Source: Salvator merianae (Eukaryota; Chordata; Lepidosauria; Squamata; Teiidae). From it: a stretch of 64,000 nucleotides of DNA. The notes below the pieces were generated by a model. That model did not search any database. It was not told where the DNA came from and was given only the letters and a program-made list of their open reading frames with translations. Where the stretch lies: positions 2,002,293 to 2,066,292 of the forward strand of contig QVOM02000070.1 of NCBI GenBank assembly GCA_003586115.2, in the 5' to 3' direction. Shown here in pieces: positions 49,418 through 60,876 of the stretch; within the stretch, counting starts at the first letter, position 1; every line of letters begins with the position of its first letter. Both the position numbers and the translations under genes were made by a program.

Positions 49418-49447
49418 CATGAATGCAGTGAAATAATTTCTACACAA
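49418..49447 (-). CDS. Possible 30-nt exon, LCRNYFTAFM
   Basis: Acceptor ATTATCTAGAG (poor), donor GTAAGGTAGT (good). Paralogue of 45706. The copies near 50560 and 57400 have lost the donor. Confidence 0.3.
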
Positions 49448-49696
49448 CTCTAGATAATCCCATTTATTTATAAAGTAATCTGTGACTGAATCTGCATTAT
49501 TTCATTTTTGTGATGCACCTGAAGACATTAGGCTGCTTGGGGGGGTCTCAAAATCGGAGGTTGCTCACAGCTATGCAGCCAACCAAGCAACCAGGTATTT
49601 TTGAAAAGTTTTAAAGCCAAATTTACGTAGCAAATGCTATGGAGGGAATCTAGCATAAATCATTCAGAAAATTTAGAAAGCATTTTCAGTACTTAC

Positions 49697-49708
49697 ATGA
49701 AGTTGACC
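49697..49708 (-). CDS. 12-nt micro-exon, GQLH
   Basis: Acceptor TTTCCTCTCCTTAG, donor GTAAGTACTG. Confidence 0.55.
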
Positions 49709-50042
49709 CTAAGGAGAGGAAACATTTGGAAAAAATAAGTTATTCACCTGTGTTTTCCCTTCAAGAACATGACAACAGCATACATTTCTTACAAATCCCA
49801 GAAAACTATTTTATGTGGTACTTCCACGTCTTTCACAAAATGCGCAGATCTGGAGGGCTATTCACGAATTATACAGGCCCTTAATCCATATTAAGGGCCC
49901 ATGCAGAAAGCATCTCAGTTACACAGGGAATTACAGACAGAAGGGAAACAGAGACCTCAGTCGAAACAGTTCTCTTCTTTTCTGTCCTTAATGTTCCCAG
50001 AATAAAATAGCTGCTATATATAAATTTAGTAATAGCACTTAC

Positions 50043-50072
50043 TCTCAAAATGTCTTGTAGAACAGCAGAATC
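50043..50072 (-). CDS. 30-nt micro-exon, DSAVLQDILR
   Basis: Acceptor TTCCTCTATTTTAG, donor GTAAGTGCTA. First of the (N/D)(P/S)(A/G)V class, with relatives at 54520, 56994 and 59880. Confidence 0.6.
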
Positions 50073-50443
50073 CTAAAATAGAGGAATGAGAAGTCTGTTA
50101 GGATGCAACACAGTTGGCAGGGTCTGCTCCAGCTCTCTACAGGACCCTGAGGGCCAAGACATAACTCTCCTCCAAAATATCTTTTCCAGAGGAGAAATTT
50201 CACGTCATTCTCCTTGGCAGAGATGGGTTATCCTCCCTGCTGAATTTTACGTGGCAAGGGAGGAATATGGAGGGACTTAACAATGCAACCAAAATACAGG
50301 CCAATAAACATTTTACTTATTCTTACCACTTTTCCATTCCCAAACAATATACTTCCTTGCTATATTAAGGAGGCATAAAGACTCATCCAACCCTGTGCAT
50401 CTTAAGATAAAGTGGCTTCCTAATAGAGCCCAGTTGGGTTTAC

Positions 50444-50494
50444 CAATGCGCTTATTCTCATGTCTCCAATGGGTTGATTTGTTCCTATGTATTT
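50444..50494 (-). CDS. 51-nt exon class, KYIGTNQPIGDMRISAL
   Basis: Acceptor AACCTCCTTCAG, donor GTAAACCCAA. Frame open for 17 codons. It differs from 57298 mainly by Tyr to Asp at position 11. Confidence 0.4.
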
Positions 50495-51487
50495 CTGAAG
50501 GAGGTTTCCAATGAAACAACCAGAAAGGCATGATCAAAGCGACTATGACATTGCCATTGATGCAGTGGCAGGGTTTCTACACAACTTTATATAATCCCAT
50601 TTATTTATAAAGTTATCAATGGGTGAATCAGCTTTATATCATTTTCAGGAAGAAACCCTTTTGGATAGAAAGTGCGACTTTTCCTTCATTTCAGTTTGCC
50701 TATGGTCATAACAATGGCACTCTTATTATCACTCAGGAACCACTGAGCAGAAGGAGGCAGTACTACTATAATATGTAATTACTGCTACATCGCTGCACAG
50801 AGGGGGACATATGGAAAGAAAATGGATTCATTGATTCCTTGCCAGGTCTCCTGCTAAAACTGGGAAACCAATGAGCAGATGTTGGCAGTACAGCATATAA
50901 TTCCTGTTATATAGGCCCTTTCTGCACTAACCAACAGTCGGTCAGGATTCATGGGGTCGGAAAAGCCAGACCCACTGATCCCAACTCCAGGAAGATGCGG
51001 GCGAGATCAGCATCATGAGCACCAACTGATCAGTTCAGCACACACCATGGCCTCACAAGCTCACCTCCGAGAGCTACAAATAAATCTTCCTAGCCCCGAG
51101 GCCTCTGGGGATGTATTTCAGGAGGGCATGGCATTCCACAGAAACAGGGATCCAAATGTCCAAAACACAGGAGGGCATGCCTTCTGTACGCCTCCCTTGT
51201 TCTGGATCAGGTCTGCTGGTAGACCTGATTAAATGGGTCTAGCAGTGATCCAGATTAAGGCATCCTTAATCTAGATCCCTATGAGCATGCAGATCTGGGA
51301 ACCTAACTGCAAGCCTCACAGGCCTTTGTTCCGCATTAAGGACTCATGCAGAAAGGGTCCCAGTTACAAAGGGAATGATGGAAATGTAGGGAAATGAGAC
51401 CTTGGCCAAACAAATTCTCTTCTTTTGTCCCCCTGATGCTTCCCAGAATAGATAGCTCTTGAATATCAATTCATTCGTAGTACTTGC

Positions 51488-51501
51488 TGGCAAGGCTCCT
51501 C
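51488..51501 (-). pseudogene. Truncated 30-nt-class exon, 14 nt left, GC donor
   Basis: Only the 3' part of a Gly-Ala-Leu-Pro type exon remains. Its 5' part is replaced by a junction containing TTTGCAAATAATATGG. Donor is GCAAGT. Inclusion would break phase. Confidence 0.45.
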
Positions 51502-51828
51502 CTCAAGGACCATATTATTTGCAAAGGCACTAATTGCAATAGCCCTAATATTAAAAATGTCATCAAGCCTGCTGGGTGTGGCCCCCTTCCTGCTTACCTG
51601 GAGACCCTCATGGTACTGCATGGATTTCATCTGCTGCTTCATATTGTGACTACTGAGGGACAAAACTAGCCTTCAAAATTCTAGGCTCCCTCATTCCAGC
51701 TTCTTAGAGAAGATTCAGAAAATTCTAATTCCACCAATATATAAATTCACATTATTCTTTTCTTTAATAATAATAACAATCAATAAAATTTTAAAAAATA
51801 AAATTCAAAAATGGTTTATGATACTCAC

Positions 51829-51846
51829 ATTTTGGCCTTGAAGTCT
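51829..51846 (-). CDS. 18-nt micro-exon, RLQGQN
   Basis: Acceptor TCTAAAATTTAG, donor GTGAGTATCA. Sister of 58690 (ELQGQT). Confidence 0.55.
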
Positions 51847-52677
51847 CTAAATTTTAGAAGGGGAGAAGAAAAATCAATTATTCCACCCTATTTGCTCACA
51901 TAATCATGGGAAATGCATCATGTTTTTAGCAATTTCGGAAGGCAATACTTAAGCTCCAGGCCACTTCTGCTCAGATTCCAGTTCAAAGCAAGATCTATGA
52001 CAACACTCAGAGTAAATATTTTATTGCAACTAGGACAATAGTAATCAGCAGCTTCCTTATAAGACAGGGATATGCACATGTGAGCCAGCAGTCAGAGGCA
52101 TTGCTATTCCTGCCATCTACATCCCATCACAGACACACAGGGAGAAAAAGAGGTGAGAGTTCCAGATTTTGCATTCTCTGAACTCCTTGGCCGGGCTTCC
52201 AGCTTGGGTGCCCTAAGACCCTGGTCACCAGCAAAGCTGAAGAGAAGAGCATGCAACTGTAACAGCCAGATTTCTGGCATGACGAAAGATTGTCTTTACA
52301 GCCATAGATCATGCCATTCAGCCATAAAAGAGCATGCAGTGTAACCAGAAATCACAGCCACACCATGCCTGTGTATCAGAGCCAGGGACGTCACCTGTTT
52401 TAGGGGTCAGAGGTTCACACACTCTGGCCAAAGTGCCATCTTGCCATAGCTCAGCAGACTTTGGACTTTCTGTACTCTTAAAGGTGCTGATAGGATTAAC
52501 TCAAATAGAAAACATGGAATCATGAATACTGATCAATATAAAATATCATAAACACATTTAATATTTCAAATTGCTGGATACAGTCAACTTGCTGAATCTA
52601 TGGTTCTCCCGAATAATAACTTTTTGACTCACATTCCTATTTTTCAGCTAGTTAAGAAAGGTCACTCTGCCTTCTAT

Positions 52678-53222
52678 GGGTCTGTTTGCACTTACCTTTG
52701 CAGAACGATCTAATTAGTAGGCTTCAGACCGGAGAGGTTGGAGTCTGCTGGGTGCTATACGCACTTACCAGCCAGGGAAACGGACTCCAAGCTAATCAGC
52801 AGAGGGAGCGGTGCGGATGGGAATCCGCTAGACAGGAAATGAGGTCTTGAATCATAGATGCACGGATGCCAAGATAGGTCTAGTAATCCGAACCATAGAG
52901 TACTGCTTCGAAGCTAGAGGGGCTCCTTTTGGAGCTGTCTTTGAAATGGCAGCCAGGCTGCGAAGCCCAAAGGGCAAACTGGGTTGCGAAGCAGCGGACC
53001 GCGCCTGCCCCTCCCCACCGCCATTTCAAGCCAGAAAGCAGTGCGAAGGCTTCACTCGATTGCGCAGGTCGGAATCAAGACAAGTAATTGCCTTCCCCAG
53101 CATCAGGTATATATCGGGCGAGGCTCGGTTTGGTTCGGGAGAGGCGCGCGCCCGCAGTAGTACGAAACCTCCATTCCAGTGAGCACTTAGGAATGGTCTA
53201 CCGTGGTAGTGCGAACAGGCCC
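52678..53222. mobile_element. 545-bp GC-rich Harbinger-like MITE
   Basis: Ends GGGTCTGTTTGCACTTACC and GGTAGTGCGAACAGGCCC, flanked by TAT at 52675-52677 and 53223-53225. The 111-codon frame at 52847 lies inside and has no transposase motif. Confidence 0.65.
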
Positions 53223-53556
53223 TATGTTCAAGGACTCTATGCTCAGATAAAATGTTTCAAAGATCAACCCATAGGTAAGAAAGCTGCTTTCCTGGTATGC
53301 TTTCAAAGGGAGGGAACATGAAAGACTACGGGAAAATGCCCTAGAATGTTCCCTAGACCCTGAGGAGATTCATGGGCAACATGTGAGTGCTTGATTCCTC
53401 AAGGCACTGCTGCTTCCTGCAACATCCCTTGAAATTCTTAAGGAAACCACTGGAGGACACATATCACCAATTCCCTGATATGATGTACTTCTCAGCTCTG
53501 TTCTAGGTTTCAGGTGGACCCCAAAATACAAATAAATATATCAATGGAACCTCTTC

Positions 53557-53571
53557 TCACTTCCACTGAAT
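53557..53571 (-). CDS. Possible alternative terminal exon, IQWK-stop
   Basis: Acceptor TTATCTGTGTGCCTCAG is a strong pyrimidine-rich match. Same frame and stop as 62570. Confidence 0.25.
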   Translation of the reverse strand: MQWK

Positions 53572-53985
53572 CTGAGGCACACAGATAAGAGAAAGTATGT
53601 GAGATCACTGTCGCTCAGGTTCCCTATATCGTGATTTATCCGCACAAAGCCTAATGTGATAAACAAGGTCGCTTATCTGCCAGAAATGGTAAGTCAGGAA
53701 TGTGGAGGGCTCTGTATAAACAGGGCAGATGGCTGCTGACTAAGACTTTAGGCGGGGACGTCTCAGAATGGGAGGGTGCTCAGGGCTCTGCAGTCACGCA
53801 CTTGGTACAGAGATAAATTTACGTGATCATAAAGAGTATCTCCCTATTAAACTGAGGACTGCACCAAACAACCAAGCAGCCGGGGATTTCTTAAAAGATT
53901 TAAAGCCAAAGTTAAATAACAAATACTATGGAGGAAACATAGCATAACTTGTTTAGAACTCTTAGAAAGCATTTTCTATACTTAC

Positions 53986-53997
53986 GTCAATAATATG
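53986..53997 (-). CDS. 12-nt micro-exon, HIID
   Basis: Acceptor TCTTCTCTCTATAG, donor GTAAGTATAG. It occupies the GLLG position of the cassette but is unrelated in sequence inside. Confidence 0.55.
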
Positions 53998-54519
53998 CTA
54001 TAGAGAGAAGACAAATGGAAAAATAAGTTATTCACCTGTGTTTTGCTCTCAAGAACATGACAAAGAACCTACATTTCTTATCTATCCCAGAAAACCATTT
54101 TATGCAGTACTTCCTCTTTTCTCCCAAAAGTCATCTCTGTTCATATATGCTCATGTATGCCTTTTGCATGCCTCCCATGTTCTGCATCAAGTCTACGGGT
54201 ACACACTATTAAAGGAGCCTACCAATGATCCAGATTAAGACCCCCTTACTCTAGATCAGGTTCCTTTTAAAGCAGACAGAGCTGCATCAAAGGGAGCAGG
54301 GTCATCTAGATCCATATCAATGTGCAGATCTGGACGCCTCTCCACAAACTACTCAGGTGCTCAATCAGTATTAAGAGTCCATGCAGAAAGGGTATCAGTT
54401 ACACAGGGAATTGCAGGCAGAAAGAAAACTGAGACCTTGGCCCACCCAATTCTCTTCTTTTCCCTGATGCTTCCCAACATAAAATGACTGCTGTATAGAA
54501 ACTTAGTAATAGCACTTAC

Positions 54520-54549
54520 TGTCAGGGCTTCTCGTATAACACCAGGATT
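54520..54549 (-). CDS. 30-nt micro-exon, NPGVIREALT
   Basis: Acceptor TTCCTCTATTTTAG, donor GTAAGTGCTA. Confidence 0.6.
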
Positions 54550-55060
54550 CTAAAATAGAGGAAGGAGAAGTCTGTTAGCACGCAACATAGTTGGCAGGGT
54601 CTGCTCCAGTTCTCTACAGGGCCCTGAGGGCCAAGACACATCTCTGCTCCAAAATATCTTTTCCAGGGGATAAATTTCACATCCTGTCTCTCGACAGAGT
54701 TGGATCCTCCTCCCTGCTGAATCTTACGTGGCAAGGGAGGAATACGGGGGGACATAACAATGCCACCAAAATACAGGCCAACAAACATTTTATTTATTCT
54801 TATGCGTTTTCCATTCCCAAGCAATATACTTCCTTGTTCGATTAAGGAGGCATAAAGATTCAACCTGCCCCATGCATCTTAAGAAAAAGTGGCTTCCTAA
54901 TGGAGCCCAGTTGGCTCGTGCCACAAGGGTTTCAGTTTCACAGGGAGTGACAGACAGAAGGGAAATTGAGGCCTTGTCCCAACGAACCATCTTCTTTTGT
55001 TGCCTTGATGCTTCCTGGGATAAAATAGCTGTTCTATATCAATTTATTAGCAGTACATAC

Positions 55061-55074
55061 GGGCAAGGTTCCTT
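55061..55074 (-). pseudogene. Truncated 30-nt-class exon, 14 nt left
   Basis: Same junction as at 51488. Donor GTATGTACTG is usable; 14 nt is out of phase. Confidence 0.45.
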
Positions 55075-55408
55075 CTAAGGGACCATGTTATTTGCAAAGG
55101 AACTAACTGCAATAGAATTTGATATCATAGCCTGCTGGGTGTGTTCCTTTCTCTGCTTATATGGAAATCCTCATACTGTATGGATTTCATCTGCTGCTTC
55201 ATACTGTGACTACTGAGGGACAAAACTAGGCTGTAAAAATTCAAGGCTTCCTCAGTACAGCATCTTATAGACGATGCAGAAAATTCAAATTCCACAAATT
55301 TGTAATTCACATTTACATTTTCTGCGATAATAATAATAATATTAATAATAATAATATTTTAACTGAATTTTTAAAAAAGGAAATTCAAAAATGGTTTCTG
55401 ATACTCAC

Positions 55409-55426
55409 GCTGATGGCCCCATTTTG
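55409..55426 (-). CDS. 18-nt micro-exon, QNGAIS
   Basis: Acceptor CCTAAAATTTAG, donor GTGAGTATCA. Sits in a ~630-nt tandem duplicate with 56043. Confidence 0.55.
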
Positions 55427-55685
55427 CTAAATTTTAGGAGAAAAGAAACATCAGTTATCCCAACCTACTTGCTGACATAATCATGGGAAATGCATCGTGT
55501 TTTTAGCAATTTCGGAAGGCAATACTTAAGCTCCAGGCCACTTCCGCTCAGATTCCGGTTCAAAGCAAGATCTATGACAACACTCAGGATAAACATTTTA
55601 TTGCAACTAGGACAATAGCAATCAGCAGCTTCCTTATAAGACTGCAGTCACGTACTTGGTATATCAATTTATTAGCAGTACATAT

Positions 55686-55699
55686 GGGCAAGGTTCCTT
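55686..55699 (-). pseudogene. Truncated 30-nt-class exon, 14 nt, donor lost
   Basis: Tandem copy of 55061; the donor is now ATATGT. Confidence 0.45.
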
Positions 55700-56042
55700 C
55701 TAAAGGACCATGTTATTTGCAAAGGAACTAACTGCAATAGAATTTGATATCATAGCCTGCTGGGTGTGTTCCCTTCTCTGCTTATATGGAAATCCTCATG
55801 GTACTGCATGGATTTCATCTGCTGCTTCATACTGTGACTACTGAGGGACAAAACTAGGCTGTAAAAATTCATGGCTTCCTCAGTACAGCATCTTATAGAA
55901 GATGCAGAAAATTCAAATCCCACAAAATTGTAATTCACATTTACGTTTTCTGCAATAATCATAATCATAATATTAATAATAATAATAATTTTTAAACTGA
56001 ATTTTTAAAAAAGAAAATTCAAAAATGGTTTCTGATACTCAC

Positions 56043-56060
56043 GTCGATGACCCCAAGTTG
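56043..56060 (-). CDS. 18-nt micro-exon, QLGVID
   Basis: Acceptor CCTACAATTTAG, donor GTGAGTATCA. The flanks are nearly the same as those of 55409, yet four of the six residues differ. Confidence 0.55.
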
Positions 56061-56473
56061 CTAAATTGTAGGAGAAAAGAAAAATCAGTTTTTCCAACCT
56101 ACTTGCTTACATAATCATGGGAAATGCATCATGTTTTTAGCAATTTTGAAAGGCAATACATAAGCTCCAGGCCACTTCCGGTCAGATTCTGGTTCAAAGC
56201 AAGATCTATGACAACACTCAGGATAAACATTTTATTGCAACTAGGACAATAGCAATCAGCAGCTTCCTTATAAGACTGCAGTCACACACTTGGTACAGAG
56301 ATAAACTTACGTGATCATAAAGAATACCTCCCTATTACTCGCAGGACCTCACCAAGCAACCAGACAATGAGGGATTTTTGAAAAAAATTAAAGCCAAAGT
56401 TAAGTAGTATATGCTACAGAAGGAAAATAGCGTAACTTATTCAGACATCTTAGAAAGCATTTTCAGTACTTAC

Positions 56474-56485
56474 TTTATACAGATT
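56474..56485 (-). CDS. 12-nt micro-exon, NLYK
   Basis: Acceptor TTTCCTCCTTTAG, donor GTAAGTACTG. Confidence 0.55.
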
Positions 56486-56993
56486 CTAAAGGAGGAAACA
56501 AAAGAAAAAAAATAAGATATTCACCTGTGTTTTCCCTTCAAGGACATGACAAACAGTATACATTTCTCACAAATCCCAGAAAACCATTTTATGCAGTACT
56601 TCCTCTTTTCTCACAAAAGATGCCTCTATTCATAAATGCTCATGTATGCCTTCTACAAGCCTCCTGTCTTCTGCATCAGGTCTGCAGGTAGACCCAATTA
56701 AATGCATCTACCCGTGATCCAGATTAAGATCAGGGTGCATTCAAAGCAGACAGAGCTATACCATTAGGAGTAGGGCCTCCTTAATCCATATCAACACACA
56801 GATTGAGGAGCCTATCTGTGAACTAGAAAGGCCCTTCATCCTTGGTTAAGAGCCCATGGAGAAAGGGTCTCCGTTACACAGGGAATTACAGACAGAAGGG
56901 AAATGGAGACCTCGGCCCACCCATTCTTTTCTTTTCCCTGATGCTTCCCAGCATAAAATAGCTGCTGTATAGAAACTTAGTAATAGCACTTAC

Positions 56994-57023
56994 TGTCAGG
57001 ACACCTCGTAGAACAGCAGGATT
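56994..57023 (-). CDS. 30-nt micro-exon, NPAVLRGVLT
   Basis: Acceptor TTTCTCTATTTTAG, donor GTAAGTGCTA. Confidence 0.6.
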
Positions 57024-57297
57024 CTAAAATAGAGAAATGAGACGTCTGTTAGCACATAACACTGTTGGCAGGGTCTGCTCCAACCCTCTACATTACCCTG
57101 TAGGCCAAGACACAGTTGTGCTCCAAAATATCTTTCATGTTCTTGCCTTTGGCAGAGATGGGTTATCCTCCCTGCTGAATCTTACATGGCAAGGGAGGAA
57201 TACGGGGGGACCTAACGATGCAACCAAACTACAGGCCAACCCTGTCCCGTGCATCTTAAGAAAAAGTGGCTTCCTAATAGAGCCCAGTTGGGTTTAC

Positions 57298-57348
57298 CAA
57301 TGCGCTTATTCTCATGTATCCAATGGGTTGATTTGTTCCTATGTATTT
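57298..57348 (-). CDS. 51-nt exon class, KYIGTNQPIGYMRISAL
   Basis: Acceptor expected from the pattern is weakened here (AACCTTGTCCAG), donor GTAAACCCAA. Open for 17 codons. Confidence 0.4.
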
Positions 57349-58347
57349 CTGGACAAGGTTTCTGATAGAACAACCAGAAAGGCATGATCAAAGCGACTAT
57401 GACATTGCCATTGATGCAGTGACAGGGTTTCTACACAACTTTATATAATCCCATTTATTTCTAAAGTCATCAATGAGTGAATCAGCTTTATTTCATTTTT
57501 GGGAAGCAACTCTTTTGCATAGAAAGTATGACTTTTCCTCCATTTCTGTTTGATTATGGTCATAGCAGTGGTGCTCTTGTTATCACTGGGGAACCACTGA
57601 AGAGAAGACGGAGTACTACTATAATGTGTAATCACTGCTACATAGTTGGACAGAAGGAGCAAATGGAAGAAAAGCAGATTCATTGGTTCCTTGCCAGGTC
57701 TCTTGTTAACACTGAGGAACCTAGAGCAGACGCTGGCAGTGCAGCACATAATTCCTGTTACAGAGGCCCTTTCTGCACTAACCAGCAGTTGGTCAGGATC
57801 CGTGGGTCCAGAATAGCCAGACCCACAGATCCCAAATCCAGGAAGATGCGGTCGATATCAGAATAGTCAGCACCGATGATGCTAATCCAGTTCAGCACAC
57901 ACCATGGCCCACAAGCTCCCCTCCGGAAGCTACGAAGAAATGTTCCTAACCTCTAGGCCTCTCGGGGTGCATTTCAGCAGGACATTATGGCATTCCACAG
58001 AAATTGGAGGCCTTATGTACAAAACACGGGAGGGCCTGCCTTTTACCCCTCTTACGTGTTCTCAATGTGTTCTGCTGGTAGAACCTATTCAATGGGTCTA
58101 GCAGGGATCCAGATAATGCCTCCCAAATTTAGATCCATATCAACATGTGGATCTGGAGGTCTATCTGAGAACTACACAGGCTCTTAATCCATAATAAGGT
58201 CTCATGCAGAAAGGGTATCAGTTACACATGGAATGATAGAAAGAGAGGGAAATGGAGACGACGGCCAAGCCAATTCTCTTTTTTTCTACCCCTAATGCTT
58301 CCCAGAATAAAAGAGCTGTTGTGTATCAATTCATTTGCAGTACTTAC

Positions 58348-58361
58348 TGGCAAGGCTCCTC
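58348..58361 (-). pseudogene. Truncated 30-nt-class exon, 14 nt left
   Basis: Donor GTAAGTACTG is perfect. The 5' half was lost at the same junction as at 51488 and 55061. Out of phase if spliced at the nearby CTGAG. Confidence 0.45.
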
Positions 58362-58689
58362 CTCAGGAACTATATTATTTGCAAAGGCGCTAATTGCAAA
58401 AGTCTAAATATTAAAATATGTCATCAGGTCTGCTGGGTGTGGCCCCTTTTCTGCTTATCTGGAGACCCTCGTGGTACTGCATGGATTTCATCTGCTGCTT
58501 CATACTGTGACTACTGAGGGACAAATCTAGCCTTCAAAATTCCAGGTTCCCTCATTCCAGCATCTTAGAGAAGATTCAGAAAATTCAAATTCCACCAATA
58601 TGTGAATTCACATTATTCTTTTCTTCAATAATAATAACCATAAATAGAATATTAAAAAAGAAAATTCAGAAATGGTGTATGATACTCAC

Positions 58690-58707
58690 AGTTTGGCCTT
58701 GAAGTTC
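58690..58707 (-). CDS. 18-nt micro-exon, ELQGQT
   Basis: Acceptor TTTTAAAATTTAG, donor GTGAGTATCA. Confidence 0.55.
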
Positions 58708-59400
58708 CTAAATTTTAAAAGGGGAGAAGAAAAATCAGTTATTCCACCCTATTTGCTCACATAATCATGGGAAATGCATCATGTTTTTAGCAATTTCGGA
58801 AGGCAATACTTAAGCTCCAGGCCACTTCCGCTCAGATTCTGGTTCAAAGCAAGATCTATGACAACACTCAGGGTAAATATTTTATTGCAACTAGGACAAT
58901 AGTAATCAGCAGCTTCCTTATAAGACAAGTGTATGCACATGTGAGCCAGGGGTCAGAGACGTTACTATTCCTGCCATCACAAAGACACAGGAAGAAAAAG
59001 AGGCAAGAGTTCCGGATTTTGCATTCTCTGAACTCATATCATGATGTATCCGCACAAAGCCTATTGTGATAAACAAGGTGTCTTATCTGCCAGCAATGGT
59101 AAGTCACGAATGTGGTGGGCTCTATATAAACAGGGCAGATGACTGCTGACTAAGACATTAGGCTGCTGGGAGGCATCTCAGAATGGGAGGTTGCTCAGGG
59201 CTCTGCAGTCACGCACTTGGTACAGAAATAAACTTGCGTGATCATAAAGAGTACTTCCCTATTACTCGCAGGACCTCACCAAGCAACTAAGCAACCAGGG
59301 ATTTTTGAAAAGATTTGAAGCCAAAGTTAAGTAACAAATGCTATGGAGGGAACATAGCATAACTCATTCAGACATCTTAGAGAGCACTTTTGTTACTTAC

Positions 59401-59412
59401 AGGAAGAAGAGT
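59401..59412 (-). CDS. 12-nt micro-exon, TLLP
   Basis: Acceptor TTTCCTCTTTTTAG, donor GTAAGTAACA. Confidence 0.55.
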
Positions 59413-59879
59413 CTAAAAAGAGGAAACAAAAGGAAAAATAAGTTATGCACCTGTGTTTTGCTATCAAGAGCACGACAAACAGCATATATTTCCTACACAT
59501 CCAATATGCTCATGTATGCTTTCTGCATGCCTCCCGCGTTCCCCATCAGGTCTGCAGGTAGACACAATTTAATCGCTCTACCTGTGATCCAGATTAAGAC
59601 CCCCCCTAATCTAGATCAGCTTCCATTTAAAGCAGAGAGAGCTATACCGATGGGAGCGGGGGCTCCTTGATCCATATCCATGTGCAGATCTGGAGGGCTA
59701 TCTGTGAACTACGTGGGCCCTTAATCTGTTTTAAAAGCCCATGCAGAATGGGAATTACACAGGGAATTACAGACGGAAGGGAAACAGAGACTTCGGCCTG
59801 CCCAGTTCTCTACTTTTGTCCTCCTGATGCGTCCTGGAATCAAACAGCTGTTGTATAGAAATTTAGTCACAACACTTAC

Positions 59880-59909
59880 TGTCAAGGCTTGTTCTATAAC
59901 AGCAGAATT
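59880..59909 (-). CDS. 30-nt micro-exon, NSAVIEQALT
   Basis: Acceptor TTCCTCTGTTTTAG, donor GTAAGTGTTG. Confidence 0.6.
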
Positions 59910-60858
59910 CTAAAACAGAGGAATGAGAAGTCTGTTAGCACACATCAGTGTCAGCAGGGTCTGCTTCAGCTGTCTACAGACCTGGGGCACCAAGGCACAG
60001 TTCTGCTTCCAAATATGTTTTCCAGATGAAAAATTTCACATCCTGTCTCTCACCAGAGTTGGGTCCTCCTCCCTGCTGAATCTTACATGGCAAGAGAGGA
60101 ATATGGGGGGACCTAAAAATGCAACCAAAATACAGGCCAACAAACATTTTATTTATATTTTCCGGTCTATGCCTTTTCCATTCCCAAACAATATAGTGTC
60201 TTATTAGATTAAGGAGGCATAAGGACTCATCCTGCGCCAGTGCCTCTTAATGAAATGTGGCTTCCCAATAGAGCACCATTGGGTTCACCAATGCATTTAT
60301 GCTTCTGGAAAGCTATGGGCCAAATTGTTCCAACCTGTTTCTGGACAAGGTTTTCAATAGAACAATCAGAAAGGCATTATCAAAGCTACTGCTACCTTAC
60401 CAAGAATGTAGTGAGATGATTTAATCCCACATATTTAAAATCATCAGTGACTCAAACAGCTTTATTTCAGCTTTTGGAAGTACTCCTTTTTGTTAGATAG
60501 TGTGACTTTTCCTCCATTTCAGCTTGCTTATGATCATGGCAATGGTGCTCTTGTTATCACCAGGAAACCACTGGATCTGGTCTGCCGCTAGACCCTATTA
60601 AATGGATCTACCGGCGGTCCAGATTGAGGCATCCTTAATCTAGATCCTTATCAACATGCAGATCTGGAGGCCTGTCTGAGAACTACTTTGGCCTTTATTC
60701 TGCATTAGGGGCTCGTGCAGAAAGGGTCTCATTTACACAGGGAATGGAAGAAACAGAGGGAAACGGAGGCCTCGGCCCAAGCACTTCTCTTCTTTTCTCC
60801 CCCCGATGATCCCCAGAGTAAAATAGCTCCTGTATATCAATTAACGTGCAGCACTTAC

Positions 60859-60876
60859 GGGAACAGCAGGAACAGG
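60859..60876 (-). CDS. 18-nt micro-exon, PVPAVP
   Basis: Acceptor TTTCTCTTCTTTAG, donor GTAAGTGCTG. It occupies a 30-nt-class position but has only six codons; Pro/Val repeat. Confidence 0.55.

Noticed and set aside
52847..53182. 111-codon frame in GC-rich DNA as a gene or CpG-island promoter
   Set aside because: Lies wholly inside a MITE with matching ends and a 3-bp duplication.
53690..59110. Plus-strand donor-like ATGGTAAGTC near 53690 and 59098
   Set aside because: Changed to CATAAG, TGCTGAG or TGGGAAG in other units, and no plus-strand exon fits.
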